8,040 nucleotides of DNA from Lachnoclostridium sp. UBA739 (lineage in GTDB: Bacteria > Bacillota_A > Clostridia > Lachnospirales > Lachnospiraceae). Location: assembly GCA_002297865.1 (NCBI GenBank), contig DBKX01000012.1, positions 15,051 through 23,090 on the forward strand, in the 5' to 3' direction. A program made the position numbers and the translations under genes. This document shows positions 1 through 6,664 of the stretch, one piece after another; positions within the stretch are counted from its first letter, which is position 1; the number at the start of each line of letters is the position of its first letter. The notes under the pieces are model-generated. The model had not been told where the DNA came from. It did not search any database and saw only the letters and a program-made list of their open reading frames with translations.

Positions 1-771
1 CCTAAAAGAAGCATATTTTCTTTTTACTTCTTTTAATGTCTTTTTATAAGGAGCAATTGCATCGTGATTTAAATCTAATAACAAATCAACACTATAAAGC
101 AGTTTTAAAATGTGTGTGAGAATAAGAAAACTGTTCTCAATCTCTGCTTTTCTTTTGTAATAGCTTATAATATTGAAAATCAGACACAGAGAAGTAAATA
201 CGATAAACCACTGTATATGCCAAGACTTTATTCCTGCAATGATTACTCCGCCTATGGATGCAATCATAAGAAAACAATATAGAATCTGTGAATAATCACG
301 TTCTATATTTTCTTTCACATGCTTTAGTTCCTTATAAAATGACATGCTTCTTAGTTTGCCCATCTGACTGAGTGCAAACTGGGTCGATACACGTTCTTCT
401 TCATGTTCTTGAAAATAGGAAATCAGTTTTTCCCTTTCTTCTAATACATCGTTTTTATATTCTAATTTTCGCAACATTGCATACAGATACTCTTCTCCGA
501 TGGAACAGCACGTATTATTCATCATCTCAAAGATTTCGTCCATGCTGACATCATTCCATGTGATATCATCTACGCCCTGATCTCCTCGTTTTGTTATGTT
601 ATAATATGTGCGAATTGCTTCTATCCGTTCTGGTGTAAGTTCCGTCTCTGGGTACTGCCCCCACCTGTCTCGTATCTGCTTTAGAATTATCTTTTTCGTC
701 TGATTACTATCATAGAATACTTTGACAATTAGTAATACAATCACAACTCCTGCTGCGATAATATATTCCAT
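1..771 (-). CDS. MutS-related membrane-anchored protein, N-terminal part (gene runs off the window)
   Basis: The frame is open from ATG at 769-771 to position 1 (257 codons, no stop), so the C-terminus is outside. A hydrophobic segment lies at residues 3-18. A soluble helical stretch follows with the motif DDITWNDVSMDEIF (about 68-81) and then GEEYLYAML. Two more membrane segments lie at about 163-181 and 188-203. I recall this layout from clostridial proteins annotated as MutS family: TM anchor, a 'DDITWND...GEEYLY' block resembling the MutS core/lever region, a TM hairpin, then a MutS ATPase domain. The ATPase part (Walker A/B) is not in the window, so the family call rests on the N-terminal pattern and memory. 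Such proteins lack the mismatch-recognition domain; their role is unknown and a membrane location is inferred. The gene has its own promoter-like sequence and RBS after a terminator, so it is probably not co-transcribed with the upstream CoA genes. Confidence 0.6.
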   Translation of the reverse strand, partial: MEYIIAAGVVIVLLIVKVFYDSNQTKKIILKQIRDRWGQYPETELTPERIEAIRTYYNITKRGDQGVDDITWNDVSMDEIFEMMNNTCCSIGEEYLYAMLRKLEYKNDVLEEREKLISYFQEHEEERVSTQFALSQMGKLRSMSFYKELKHVKENIERDYSQILYCFLMIASIGGVIIAGIKSWHIQWFIVFTSLCLIFNIISYYKRKAEIENSFLILTHILKLLYSVDLLLDLNHDAIAPYKKTLKEVKRKYASFR

Positions 772-779
772 CTCTTCTT

Positions 780-788
780 CCCCACCTT
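780..788 (-). promoter_or_regulatory. Ribosome binding site of the MutS-related gene
   Basis: Read on the minus strand, AAGGTGGGG precedes the ATG at 771. It differs from the consensus AAGGAGG at one base, and AAGGTGG ends 10 bases before the start codon. It supports the ATG at 769-771 as the start. Confidence 0.5.
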
Positions 789-808
789 AATTATTTCTCA
801 AGATTATG

Positions 809-837
809 ATACATAATTTCTTATTATACATAATTTC
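809..837. repeat. 12-bp direct repeat overlapping the promoter of the MutS-related gene
   Basis: ATACATAATTTC occurs at 809-820 and again at 826-837, a period of 17 bases. The second copy overlaps the proposed -10 box; the first lies around the expected transcription start. It could be a tandem operator or a chance duplication in AT-rich DNA. Confidence 0.5.
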
Positions 838-851
838 ATGTGGATACGCAA
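823..851 (-). promoter_or_regulatory. Probable sigma-A type promoter for the MutS-related gene
   Basis: On the minus strand a perfect -10 box TATAAT (plus coordinates 823-828) is preceded, after exactly 17 bases, by TTGCGT (846-851), which matches the first three bases of the -35 consensus TTGACA. Initiation would fall near 815-817, leaving a leader of about 45 bases. It lies downstream of the operon terminator, consistent with an independent transcription unit. Confidence 0.5.
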
Positions 852-909
852 GGGAAAGAAAATGGAGATAACCAAGTATTCCATCAATTTTCCTCTTGTA
901 TCAGAGTAT

Positions 910-947
910 AAAAAGAACGAGATTCACCATAAAGCTTTTCTCGTTCT
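910..947 (-). terminator. Rho-independent terminator of the CoA-thioester operon
   Basis: Read on the minus strand, AGAACGAGA (947 to 939) and TCTCGTTCT (922 to 914) form a perfect 9-bp stem around a 16-base loop, followed at once by TTTT and then ATA. The stem begins about 38 bases after the stop codon of the alpha/beta hydrolase gene. Its orientation fits termination of the leftward transcript. It is the only such structure I found between position 8040 and this point. Confidence 0.8.
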
Positions 948-984
948 CAAACATATAATATATTTCTTATATAACTTATAAGTT

Positions 985-1890
985 TTAATTATTACCCATA
1001 TATTTTTCCAAAAAAGAAAGAACTTTTTCCTCGTATTCCTTCTTATATAAATTATACGCTGTCAAATGATATGACCCTGGCACCAGCCAGTACTCCTTTT
1101 TATCACTCTGTATTTTATCATATATGGACTTTGACTGTTCTGGCAGAATAATAAAATCTTTTTGACCATGAATAACGAATAAAGGCCTTGAAGCCATACC
1201 TTTTATCGCTTGGCTCATATACTCATCATAAGAATCAAACAGCCATATTTTTATAAACAGATTAAATAGCGGCCTCCAAATAATCTTATACTTGGGAACT
1301 GTTCTTTTCAATGTTCTGTAAAATGTTTCATTTAGTTCAGCAAAAGGTCCACAATCTGTAATAGCAAGTTTAATTTCTGGCATCATTCCATAAACACCTA
1401 CTGTGTTTATGGTTCCTAGGGAAAACCCCATTAATCCTATCTTTTGATTAGAATTTTGATACCATGTTTCCTGCTTTACTTTGTCAATTACTGCAAGAAG
1501 GTCATTTTGGCTTTTAGACACAGTTCGAAATTCTAGGCGCTCATGGTCACTTTCTCCATGTGAGTGCAAATCATATAACACGATGTGATATCCAGCTGTA
1601 TATAAAAATTTAGCGTATTGAAGCATTTTTCCTTTATTTGCCCCCACATTATGTGAAAGGATAAGAATTCCTTTCGCGCCTGTTTCATGAACCATATACC
1701 ATCCTCTTATGGTAAGTCCGTTTTTTGTTCTTGTTTCAAAGTCAACATACTTCATGTCATAATCAGCTGGTGTCTTAGGATTTTTGCTCTTTTTTGGATT
1801 TATAACCTTATACGCATAGAATGCATGTAAACCAACATAGAAAAGCAGCAACATAAGCAGTACAACAGCTATTATTTTCAGTACCATCAT
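985..1890 (-). CDS. Membrane-anchored alpha/beta hydrolase
   Basis: This 301-residue serine hydrolase has an N-terminal membrane anchor (about residues 4-26) and no recognisable signal-peptidase site, so the catalytic domain is probably held at the membrane. Family motifs appear in order: oxyanion region SHNVGANKG (79-87), DLHSHGES (107-114), nucleophile elbow GFSLG with Ser157, Asp245 in HGQKD, and His275 near the C-terminus. The catalytic triad is therefore complete. Order and length resemble the YqkD-like bacterial hydrolases of the peptidase S9/BAAT-like group. Substrate is unknown; as last gene of the operon it could be an esterase or thioesterase acting on the substrate or product of the CoA pathway, which is inference. 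It starts with two consecutive ATG codons (1888-1890 and 1885-1887); GGGAGG at 1896-1901 lies 5 bases before the first and 8 before the second, so the second may be used. The gap to the SDR gene is 43 bases and a terminator follows. Confidence 0.85.
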   Translation of the reverse strand: MMVLKIIAVVLLMLLLFYVGLHAFYAYKVINPKKSKNPKTPADYDMKYVDFETRTKNGLTIRGWYMVHETGAKGILILSHNVGANKGKMLQYAKFLYTAGYHIVLYDLHSHGESDHERLEFRTVSKSQNDLLAVIDKVKQETWYQNSNQKIGLMGFSLGTINTVGVYGMMPEIKLAITDCGPFAELNETFYRTLKRTVPKYKIIWRPLFNLFIKIWLFDSYDEYMSQAIKGMASRPLFVIHGQKDFIILPEQSKSIYDKIQSDKKEYWLVPGSYHLTAYNLYKKEYEEKVLSFLEKYMGNN

Positions 1891-1933
1891 AAATGCCTCC
1901 CACTATAATCATCACTAGTTCCTAGCGAACTTT

Positions 1934-2677
1934 TTACATAGACATTCCACCATCAATAGGAAAAACATGCCCTGTAATATATGCTGCATGTTCAGAAGCT
2001 AAAAACAGAACCGCCTTTGCAACTTCTTCTGGCTCACCATATCTGCCAAGTGGAATATTCCGAATTCCTTCTTGTTTAATTTCCTCACTCAGATTCTCTA
2101 CCATAGCAGTATTAATATAACCTGGTGCTACTGCGTTAACGTTAATTCCATAAGCAGCAACTTCTTTTGCAATTGACTTTGTAAAACCAATAATACCCGC
2201 CTTTGAAGCAGAATAATTACATTGCCTTGGCAAACCAATTACACCACTAACAGAAGATATGTTGATTATCTTTCCACTTCTCTTCTTCATCATCTTAACC
2301 ATTACTGCTTTTGAACAGTAATAAACGCTGTTTAAGTTAGTATCAATTACCTGTTGCCATTCGGAAGTGCCCATTAAAGCTAGTGCCTTGTCTCTTGTAA
2401 TTCCTGCATTATTGACTAAAATATCCACTGTTTCAAATGTTTCATAAATCTCTTTGAACATATCTCGAACGGCTTCACTATCACTTACATCAGCCTGAAA
2501 TGCTCTTGCCTTTCTTCCCATGGCTTCGATTTCTTTAACAAGCTGTTCAGCCTCATTCGCACTATTTATGTAATTAAATGCAACGTCTGCCCCCTGTTTT
2601 GCGAATTCCATTAGAATGGCTCTTCCAATTCCTCTTGTCCCCCCAGTAACAACCACTGTTTTTCCATCAAACAACAT
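1934..2677 (-). CDS. FabG-like short-chain dehydrogenase/reductase (3-oxoacyl/hydroxyacyl thioester oxidoreductase)
   Basis: This is a complete classical SDR of 247 residues, the usual FabG length. It has the cofactor motif TGGTRGIG (11-18), NNAG (89-92), Asn114, and the catalytic Ser142, Tyr155 and Lys159 (YSASK). The C-terminal block PLGRYGEPEEVA and the ending IDGGMSM are typical of FabG. The second strand ends in FNY without an acidic residue, as in NADPH-using FabG proteins, so NADPH is the likely cofactor. By family it interconverts a 3-oxoacyl and a 3-hydroxyacyl thioester. Next to two crotonases and an HGD-D pair, a CoA thioester is more likely than acyl-ACP. BadH, the SDR of cyclohexanecarboxyl-CoA metabolism, is an analogous role within the same family. 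The ATG at 2677 has AAAGGGA 9 bases upstream. No other fatty acid synthesis gene lies nearby, so it is probably not the housekeeping fabG. Confidence 0.88.
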   Translation of the reverse strand: MLFDGKTVVVTGGTRGIGRAILMEFAKQGADVAFNYINSANEAEQLVKEIEAMGRKARAFQADVSDSEAVRDMFKEIYETFETVDILVNNAGITRDKALALMGTSEWQQVIDTNLNSVYYCSKAVMVKMMKKRSGKIINISSVSGVIGLPRQCNYSASKAGIIGFTKSIAKEVAAYGINVNAVAPGYINTAMVENLSEEIKQEGIRNIPLGRYGEPEEVAKAVLFLASEHAAYITGHVFPIDGGMSM

Positions 2678-2703
2678 CTTAATCAGTCCCTTTCTCTTTG
2701 AAT

Positions 2704-3528
2704 TTAGCGCTTACTGTTTACTTCAATATTTTGAAAATCAGCTTTTCGCTTCTCCATAACAGCCGCAATTCCTTCAAACGAATCTGGATTATCGTAAGTT
2801 TCGCCCAAACAATCCATTTCATAATCCAGTCCATCTTGTAATGTACTTGCGTAAATTCCATAATTAATTGCCTGTTTTGCAAGGCGCACTGCATGTACAG
2901 GTGTATTGTTAATAATACTTTCAGCCATCTTAACTGCTGCGTCGAATTCCTTGCCACTTGGCACAACCTGATTCACCAGTCCAATTTGCAACGCTTCCTG
3001 TGCATTTACTTTTTTTGCTGTATAAATAATCTCTTTCGCTTTCCCTATTCCAACTGTTTTAGGAAGTCTCTGTGTTCCACCTGCACCTGGAATTATACCA
3101 ATGCTTGTCTGAGCTGTCTTAAACCATGCAAGTTCCGAACATATTCTAATATCGCACACTAACGCAAGTTCAACCCCAAGTCCAATAGTTAAACCATTGA
3201 TAGCGGCAATCAATACTTTTTTCGAATTCTCAATAGACGTAAATGCTTCCTGAACTGGTCTGCTCGCATCTACCATATTTTTATTCGGGTCTCCATCGCG
3301 ATGCATAATTTCACTAATTTCATCTAAATCAGATCCCGTGAAGAATGCAAATCGTATCTTACTAGCAATAATTATTACTCGAATGGAATCATCTTCTTCT
3401 AACTCTTTTATAATTTTTGAAATATCAATGCAGTTCTGTATGGTTAATGCATTGGCAGGCTTTTTTTCAATACCAATAACTGCATAATGTTCATAGTAGT
3501 CTACAGATAAATTTGGATATGTACTCAT
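2704..3528 (-). CDS. Enoyl-CoA hydratase/isomerase family protein with an atypical active site (Glu to Gln)
   Basis: This 274-residue crotonase starts at the ATG at 3526-3528, which AGGAGG precedes by 6 bases. It has the first oxyanion segment TGSDLDEI (64-71), the central block NGLTIGLGVELALVCDI (111-127), and the substrate-loop signature IPGAGGTQRLP (146-156). The C-terminus has the usual EGIAAVMEKR motif. Of the two glutamates that activate water in canonical hydratases (Glu144 and Glu164 of rat crotonase), the first is present (Glu120). The second position is Gln140 (codon CAG), although the spacing of 20 is kept. Its partner at 3558-4325 has both. Members lacking one of the two acids often act as isomerases or on different acyl chains, so simple hydration should not be assumed. 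It lies 29 bases after the other crotonase and 26 before the SDR. Confidence 0.87.
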   Translation of the reverse strand: MSTYPNLSVDYYEHYAVIGIEKKPANALTIQNCIDISKIIKELEEDDSIRVIIIASKIRFAFFTGSDLDEISEIMHRDGDPNKNMVDASRPVQEAFTSIENSKKVLIAAINGLTIGLGVELALVCDIRICSELAWFKTAQTSIGIIPGAGGTQRLPKTVGIGKAKEIIYTAKKVNAQEALQIGLVNQVVPSGKEFDAAVKMAESIINNTPVHAVRLAKQAINYGIYASTLQDGLDYEMDCLGETYDNPDSFEGIAAVMEKRKADFQNIEVNSKR

Positions 3529-3534
3529 TGTTTT

Positions 3535-3540
3535 CCTCCT
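3535..3540 (-). promoter_or_regulatory. RBS that fixes the start of the second crotonase gene
   Basis: A perfect AGGAGG on the minus strand lies 6 bases before ATG 3528. An in-frame ATG at 3609 would add 27 unrelated residues, would overlap the preceding crotonase gene by 52 bases and has no such site; it is rejected. The resulting N-terminus, MSTYPNLSVDYYEH, is normal for the family. Confidence 0.85.
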
Positions 3541-3557
3541 TTCGTTAATTTCTCTTA

Positions 3558-4325
3558 CTAATATTTTGGGAGTCTTCGGTGAAAAAACGCATCTAACCCT
3601 TCCTTGCAATCATCTGAAGTCATAACTTCTCTTGTGTACTGAATCTCCTTCTCAGTTGTCCTCTCAAACGCTTCCGTTGAATATTCTTGAACGAGAGCCT
3701 TCATCTTCTTTACGATTCGTGGAGACTGCATCGCAATTCTATTGGCAATTTTATAAGCTTCCTTTAAAAGTTCTTCATTACTTGTTACTACATCAACAAG
3801 TCCCATCTGCTGTGCTTCTCTCGCTTGAAATGAATTTCCTGTGAGAAGCATTCTCATTATTTGCCCTTTCGGCACTAAACTCATAAGTCTTTTAATGCCT
3901 CCACCTCCTGGAATCAAACCATAAATTATTTCTGGCAGACCAATCTTAGTCTCGATTGACGCTACTCTGATATCACAGGCAAGTGCGAATTCACACCCTC
4001 CACCTAGACATACACCATTGATAGCCGCAATAAAAGGCTTCTCCATATGTTCCATTCTTTCAAAAATAGCACTCGATAACTCAATGAACTCAAACACTTT
4101 TTCTTCATTTTCATTTTTAAAAATATTGACATCTGCTCCAGAGATAAAAACATGTTCTATTTCGCTATTAATAATTACAACTCGTATTGATTCATCCTGC
4201 TCTATCTGATCGAGAACTTGATTAAGTTCCAGCATTACATCCTCATTTAAGAAATTTTTAGGATAGCTGCAAAAAGTAAGCAGACCAACTTGTTTTTTTT
4301 GTGTTAATTTCCATACTTGTTCCAT
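3558..4325 (-). CDS. Enoyl-CoA hydratase (crotonase family) with an intact active site
   Basis: This 255-residue protein has the usual crotonase length. The first oxyanion segment is FISGADV (60-66), and NGVCLGGGCEFALACDI (103-119) contains the second oxyanion glycine and Glu112. Glu132 in LPEI is followed by GLIPGGGGIKRL (136-147). Glu112 and Glu132 align with the two catalytic glutamates of rat crotonase (Glu144, Glu164), so reversible hydration of a 2-enoyl-CoA to a 3-hydroxyacyl-CoA is the best call. A dienoyl-CoA hydratase role, as for Dch or BadK in anaerobic ring metabolism, cannot be excluded. The C-terminal EGLDAFFHRR is standard. The start is 9 bases after the stop of the upstream HGD-D gene and shares its RBS with that stop (TAGGAGAG), which implies translational coupling. 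It probably feeds the SDR two genes downstream. Confidence 0.9.
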   Translation of the reverse strand: MEQVWKLTQKKQVGLLTFCSYPKNFLNEDVMLELNQVLDQIEQDESIRVVIINSEIEHVFISGADVNIFKNENEEKVFEFIELSSAIFERMEHMEKPFIAAINGVCLGGGCEFALACDIRVASIETKIGLPEIIYGLIPGGGGIKRLMSLVPKGQIMRMLLTGNSFQAREAQQMGLVDVVTSNEELLKEAYKIANRIAMQSPRIVKKMKALVQEYSTEAFERTTEKEIQYTREVMTSDDCKEGLDAFFHRRLPKY

Positions 4326-4329
4326 ATTT

Positions 4330-4336
4330 CTCTCCT
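4330..4336 (-). promoter_or_regulatory. RBS overlapping the stop codon of the upstream gene
   Basis: AGGAGAG on the minus strand includes the last two bases of the TAG stop of the HGD-D gene (4335-4337) and lies 6 bases before the crotonase ATG at 4325. This arrangement usually couples translation of the two genes. Confidence 0.75.
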
Positions 4337-5540
4337 AATTTTGCAACATTTCAATAAAGGCATCAATTCTTATCTTCAATTGTCCTTCTGAATAATTACG
4401 ACTGTCCAAAACATCTCCTGACAGTTCTAAAAATGGTACTCCATCTTCTCTAAGCGCATCACGTATAAAAGAGACAGAACCACGAAACGGCCTGCAGCAT
4501 GTTTGTGAAAAGTGGACGACTCCATCTATTTTATACTGCTCCACAAACTTTTGAATTGCTTTCACACGATTACTCGCAGAGCCGAAACCTGTATGCTGCA
4601 TAATTTTCTTAGCAAGTGAACGAAATGGCTCATTCTCATCAAGTTCTTCCCAGTACACATTACAGTTTTCCTCAAATGCAATAACAGCCCCTAACTCTTT
4701 CTCAATATACCGCATCATGTTAATATCGTAAAATGGGAAGAAATGAAGCCATAACAGCCTAAATCTTTCCTTCCCTATCCCACAATCTGGATTTTCACGC
4801 CTATAAAGTAGTTCTTCATAAAATGTTTTTAACACGTCCACAGCTTCAGGATGTCCAAGCTTGGATAACAGCATAGGAAGCATCTGCATTGCATCACTTC
4901 CATACATTAGACATGGTGATTCTTCTCTCAGCTTATTTGCTTTTACCCAATATTCTCTTGCCTCATTCGAGTATCTGAATGCCTCTTTTAATTTTTCCAT
5001 GTCAAATGTATGTCCTGTAACCTTCTCCAAGTAGTGAGTTAACTCTTCAAACTGATTTGCAACATAATCAACTGCATCTTCATCATAATGAAAGGGAATA
5101 TCAATATTAAATACATTCTGCTTAAATTGTGAAGCCAAATAATCTCCAACTTTAATCATATCATCACACCAGTAAGAAGAATGTACAAAAGCCTTAGGAT
5201 ATGGGATATATCCATCACTTAATGCACCAATCACACATTTATGATAGGCACATATATCCTGGTTCACCCCTAGGTTTTCTGCTTTTTTTATTATTTTGTC
5301 ATTCATTTTTACAGATGCAAGAAAGGAACCTAGACTTTCTACAAATATAGGTGTAAGCCCCATTGCATAGAAAATTTCGGATGGCATAATCACTTCTGTT
5401 AATATCATTGAAGAATCATCTTCTATGCCATTTTTGAGTAAGTCATAATGGAGACTGAGTGTCTTCTGATGAGACTGCAAATCAAGGTATTTCGAGATCC
5501 CCTTTGTTAATCTAAACTGGGAAATATATGGTGAATTCAC
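4335..5540 (-). CDS. 2-hydroxyacyl-CoA dehydratase / benzoyl-CoA reductase family subunit, larger (HGD-D family)
   Basis: The start chosen is GTG at 5538-5540, with AAGGAGG 8 bases upstream, giving 401 residues. Family features include MPSEIFYAMGLTP (52-64), DICAYHKC (95-102), a Cys in SSYWCDD (Cys125), LGAVIAFEENCNVYWEELD (283-301) with Cys293, HFSQTCCRPFRG (343-354) with Cys348/Cys349, and the C-terminal GQLKIRIDAFIEML (386-399). In characterised relatives such as HadBC each subunit carries a [4Fe-4S] cluster on three cysteines; Cys125, Cys293 and Cys348 or 349 are the natural candidates here, by position. Family members use a low-potential electron, delivered by an ATP-driven activator, to dehydrate 2-hydroxyacyl-CoAs or reduce aromatic acyl-CoAs. 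With the gene just upstream it presumably forms a heterodimer in the cytoplasm. No activator gene is in view. Which reaction it catalyses cannot be decided from the sequence. Confidence 0.88.
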   Translation of the reverse strand: MNSPYISQFRLTKGISKYLDLQSHQKTLSLHYDLLKNGIEDDSSMILTEVIMPSEIFYAMGLTPIFVESLGSFLASVKMNDKIIKKAENLGVNQDICAYHKCVIGALSDGYIPYPKAFVHSSYWCDDMIKVGDYLASQFKQNVFNIDIPFHYDEDAVDYVANQFEELTHYLEKVTGHTFDMEKLKEAFRYSNEAREYWVKANKLREESPCLMYGSDAMQMLPMLLSKLGHPEAVDVLKTFYEELLYRRENPDCGIGKERFRLLWLHFFPFYDINMMRYIEKELGAVIAFEENCNVYWEELDENEPFRSLAKKIMQHTGFGSASNRVKAIQKFVEQYKIDGVVHFSQTCCRPFRGSVSFIRDALREDGVPFLELSGDVLDSRNYSEGQLKIRIDAFIEMLQN

Positions 5541-5548
5541 GTATCTGT

Positions 5549-5555
5549 CCTCCTT
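5549..5555 (-). promoter_or_regulatory. RBS that fixes the GTG start of the larger HGD-D subunit
   Basis: AAGGAGG on the minus strand lies 8 bases before GTG 5540, within the 22-base gap after the stop (TAA, 5563-5565) of the preceding gene. The in-frame ATG at 5666 would lie inside that gene, overlap it by 104 bases, and add 42 residues that look unlike the family; it has no comparable RBS. Confidence 0.88.
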
Positions 5556-5562
5556 TTGTTCC

Positions 5563-6654
5563 TTAAGAAAGCATTTCCATAAATGCCTCCACTCTAATTC
5601 TAAGCTGCTCCAGTCCACTCTTACTAAAATCACTTTCCGCAAGTAGTACTGGAATGCCCTCATCATTCAAAAGCTCCTTCATCTGCATATAATCATAGGA
5701 GTGATTAATACAGAATTTTAGCGAGTGATATATTACCGCATCAATGTCATACTTATCAATTATTTTCAACAGATTATTTGCTCGTGTAGATGCACTTCCT
5801 TCCATACGAGGACAAGGACTCTTTGATAAGTAAGCATCACAAATATTATCCACAGGATCTCCTGACTCCTTAATAAGGAAGTCATAGTATCGACTACCCG
5901 TACATAACTCATCTCCGATTACAACAGCTCCTGTTTTCTTAATAATTTGAATCAGCTCACAATCATACAGTACACATCCTGAGAGCATGATACGGGATGC
6001 CCTGCCTCTTCTTGGCTTCTCACTTTTCTTTAATTCTGATACAAACTGTGCTAAAGCTTCGTTATAACGCTCACGTTCCATATACGAACATGCCTCTATA
6101 ACCTTAAGAAGTTCCTCCGTTGTAATATCCGCTGCTTGACGTAAGCACATGTCAGAAAGTTCGTTCAGCAATGCTCTTGTTTGATTTGTTTGCTTTATTG
6201 CCTTCTGTAAATCTGAATCAGTTATTTTTATTTGGAACTGCTTTTCCAAACTATTTATTAATTTTCTAATTGATTTTTTGTAATACTCCTTGGAGCGATT
6301 AGAGTTATTCCTTGGTACATCCAGCATGAAAGCTTGCCCAACACCAGCATACGTTTTCCATACATCATACACACGTTCCATGGCATTGCAAGAGTTAGTA
6401 AATATTACTCCTGCTAAAAAGTCAAATCCTCCAGCTAAAGCAGTGTTAGCTATATTTGCTCCATAAGGGCAAAAGAAATTTGGCAAATACTGCTCACATA
6501 TATTTTGCTGCAATTCCTTTCCTTGTAAGCGAAATGGATGCGCCCCTGCTGCAAGTATAACTTCTTCTGGCATATAAGCACAAGTCCATCCGATAACAGG
6601 TTTTTTCATATCTTTAATCAAATCCTCGGACCAATCAAAATATTCCTTTAACAT
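5563..6654 (-). CDS. 2-hydroxyacyl-CoA dehydratase / benzoyl-CoA reductase family subunit, smaller (HgdB/BcrC-like)
   Basis: This 363-residue protein is near the size of HgdB, HadC and BcrC-type subunits. Motifs in order are GWTCAYMPEEVILAAGAHP (22-40), FFCPYGANIAN (60-70), FTNSCNAMERVYDVW (85-99), SGCVLYDCELI (225-235), GDELCTGSRYYD (247-258), SPCPR (279-283), LKFCINHSYDY (312-322) and LEQLRIRVEAFMEML (348-362). The 'DELCTGSRYxD' and terminal 'GQLRTRxEAF'-like motifs are diagnostic of the family. Cys89, Cys251 and Cys315 are the likely cluster ligands, matching the positions in its partner. It would form the dimer with the following gene and share its radical, electron-primed chemistry. The ATG lies 10 bases after the stop of the flavoprotein gene; the RBS GGGGAG is in that gap with short spacing of 4 bases. 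The small-then-large gene order resembles bcrC-bcrB more than hgdA-hgdB or hadB-hadC. Confidence 0.9.
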   Translation of the reverse strand: MLKEYFDWSEDLIKDMKKPVIGWTCAYMPEEVILAAGAHPFRLQGKELQQNICEQYLPNFFCPYGANIANTALAGGFDFLAGVIFTNSCNAMERVYDVWKTYAGVGQAFMLDVPRNNSNRSKEYYKKSIRKLINSLEKQFQIKITDSDLQKAIKQTNQTRALLNELSDMCLRQAADITTEELLKVIEACSYMERERYNEALAQFVSELKKSEKPRRGRASRIMLSGCVLYDCELIQIIKKTGAVVIGDELCTGSRYYDFLIKESGDPVDNICDAYLSKSPCPRMEGSASTRANNLLKIIDKYDIDAVIYHSLKFCINHSYDYMQMKELLNDEGIPVLLAESDFSKSGLEQLRIRVEAFMEMLS

Positions 6655-6664
6655 ACAACTCCCC

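Noticed and set aside
1917..1931. Small inverted repeat AGTTC-CTAGC-GAACT between the SDR and hydrolase genes
   Set aside because: Only 5 bp of stem, and the T-run follows it on the plus strand, so it would not terminate the leftward transcript; likely chance.
1934..2677. Housekeeping fatty acid synthesis fabG
   Set aside because: No acyl carrier protein, FabD, FabF, FabK or FabZ gene is adjacent; the context is crotonases and an HGD-D pair, so a pathway-specific SDR is more likely.
2718..2966. 82-codon minus-strand frame inside the second crotonase gene
   Set aside because: It lies wholly within the well-supported crotonase in another frame and shows no domain-like features.
3529..3609. 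N-terminal extension of the second crotonase from ATG 3609
   Set aside because: It overlaps the preceding gene, adds 27 residues rich in Arg/Lys without family similarity, and the consensus RBS points to ATG 3528.
2893..4209. Plus-strand frames at 2893-3162, 3632-3844 and 4018-4209
   Set aside because: Each is antisense to a conserved crotonase gene, short, of low-complexity composition and without a convincing RBS; they are shadows.
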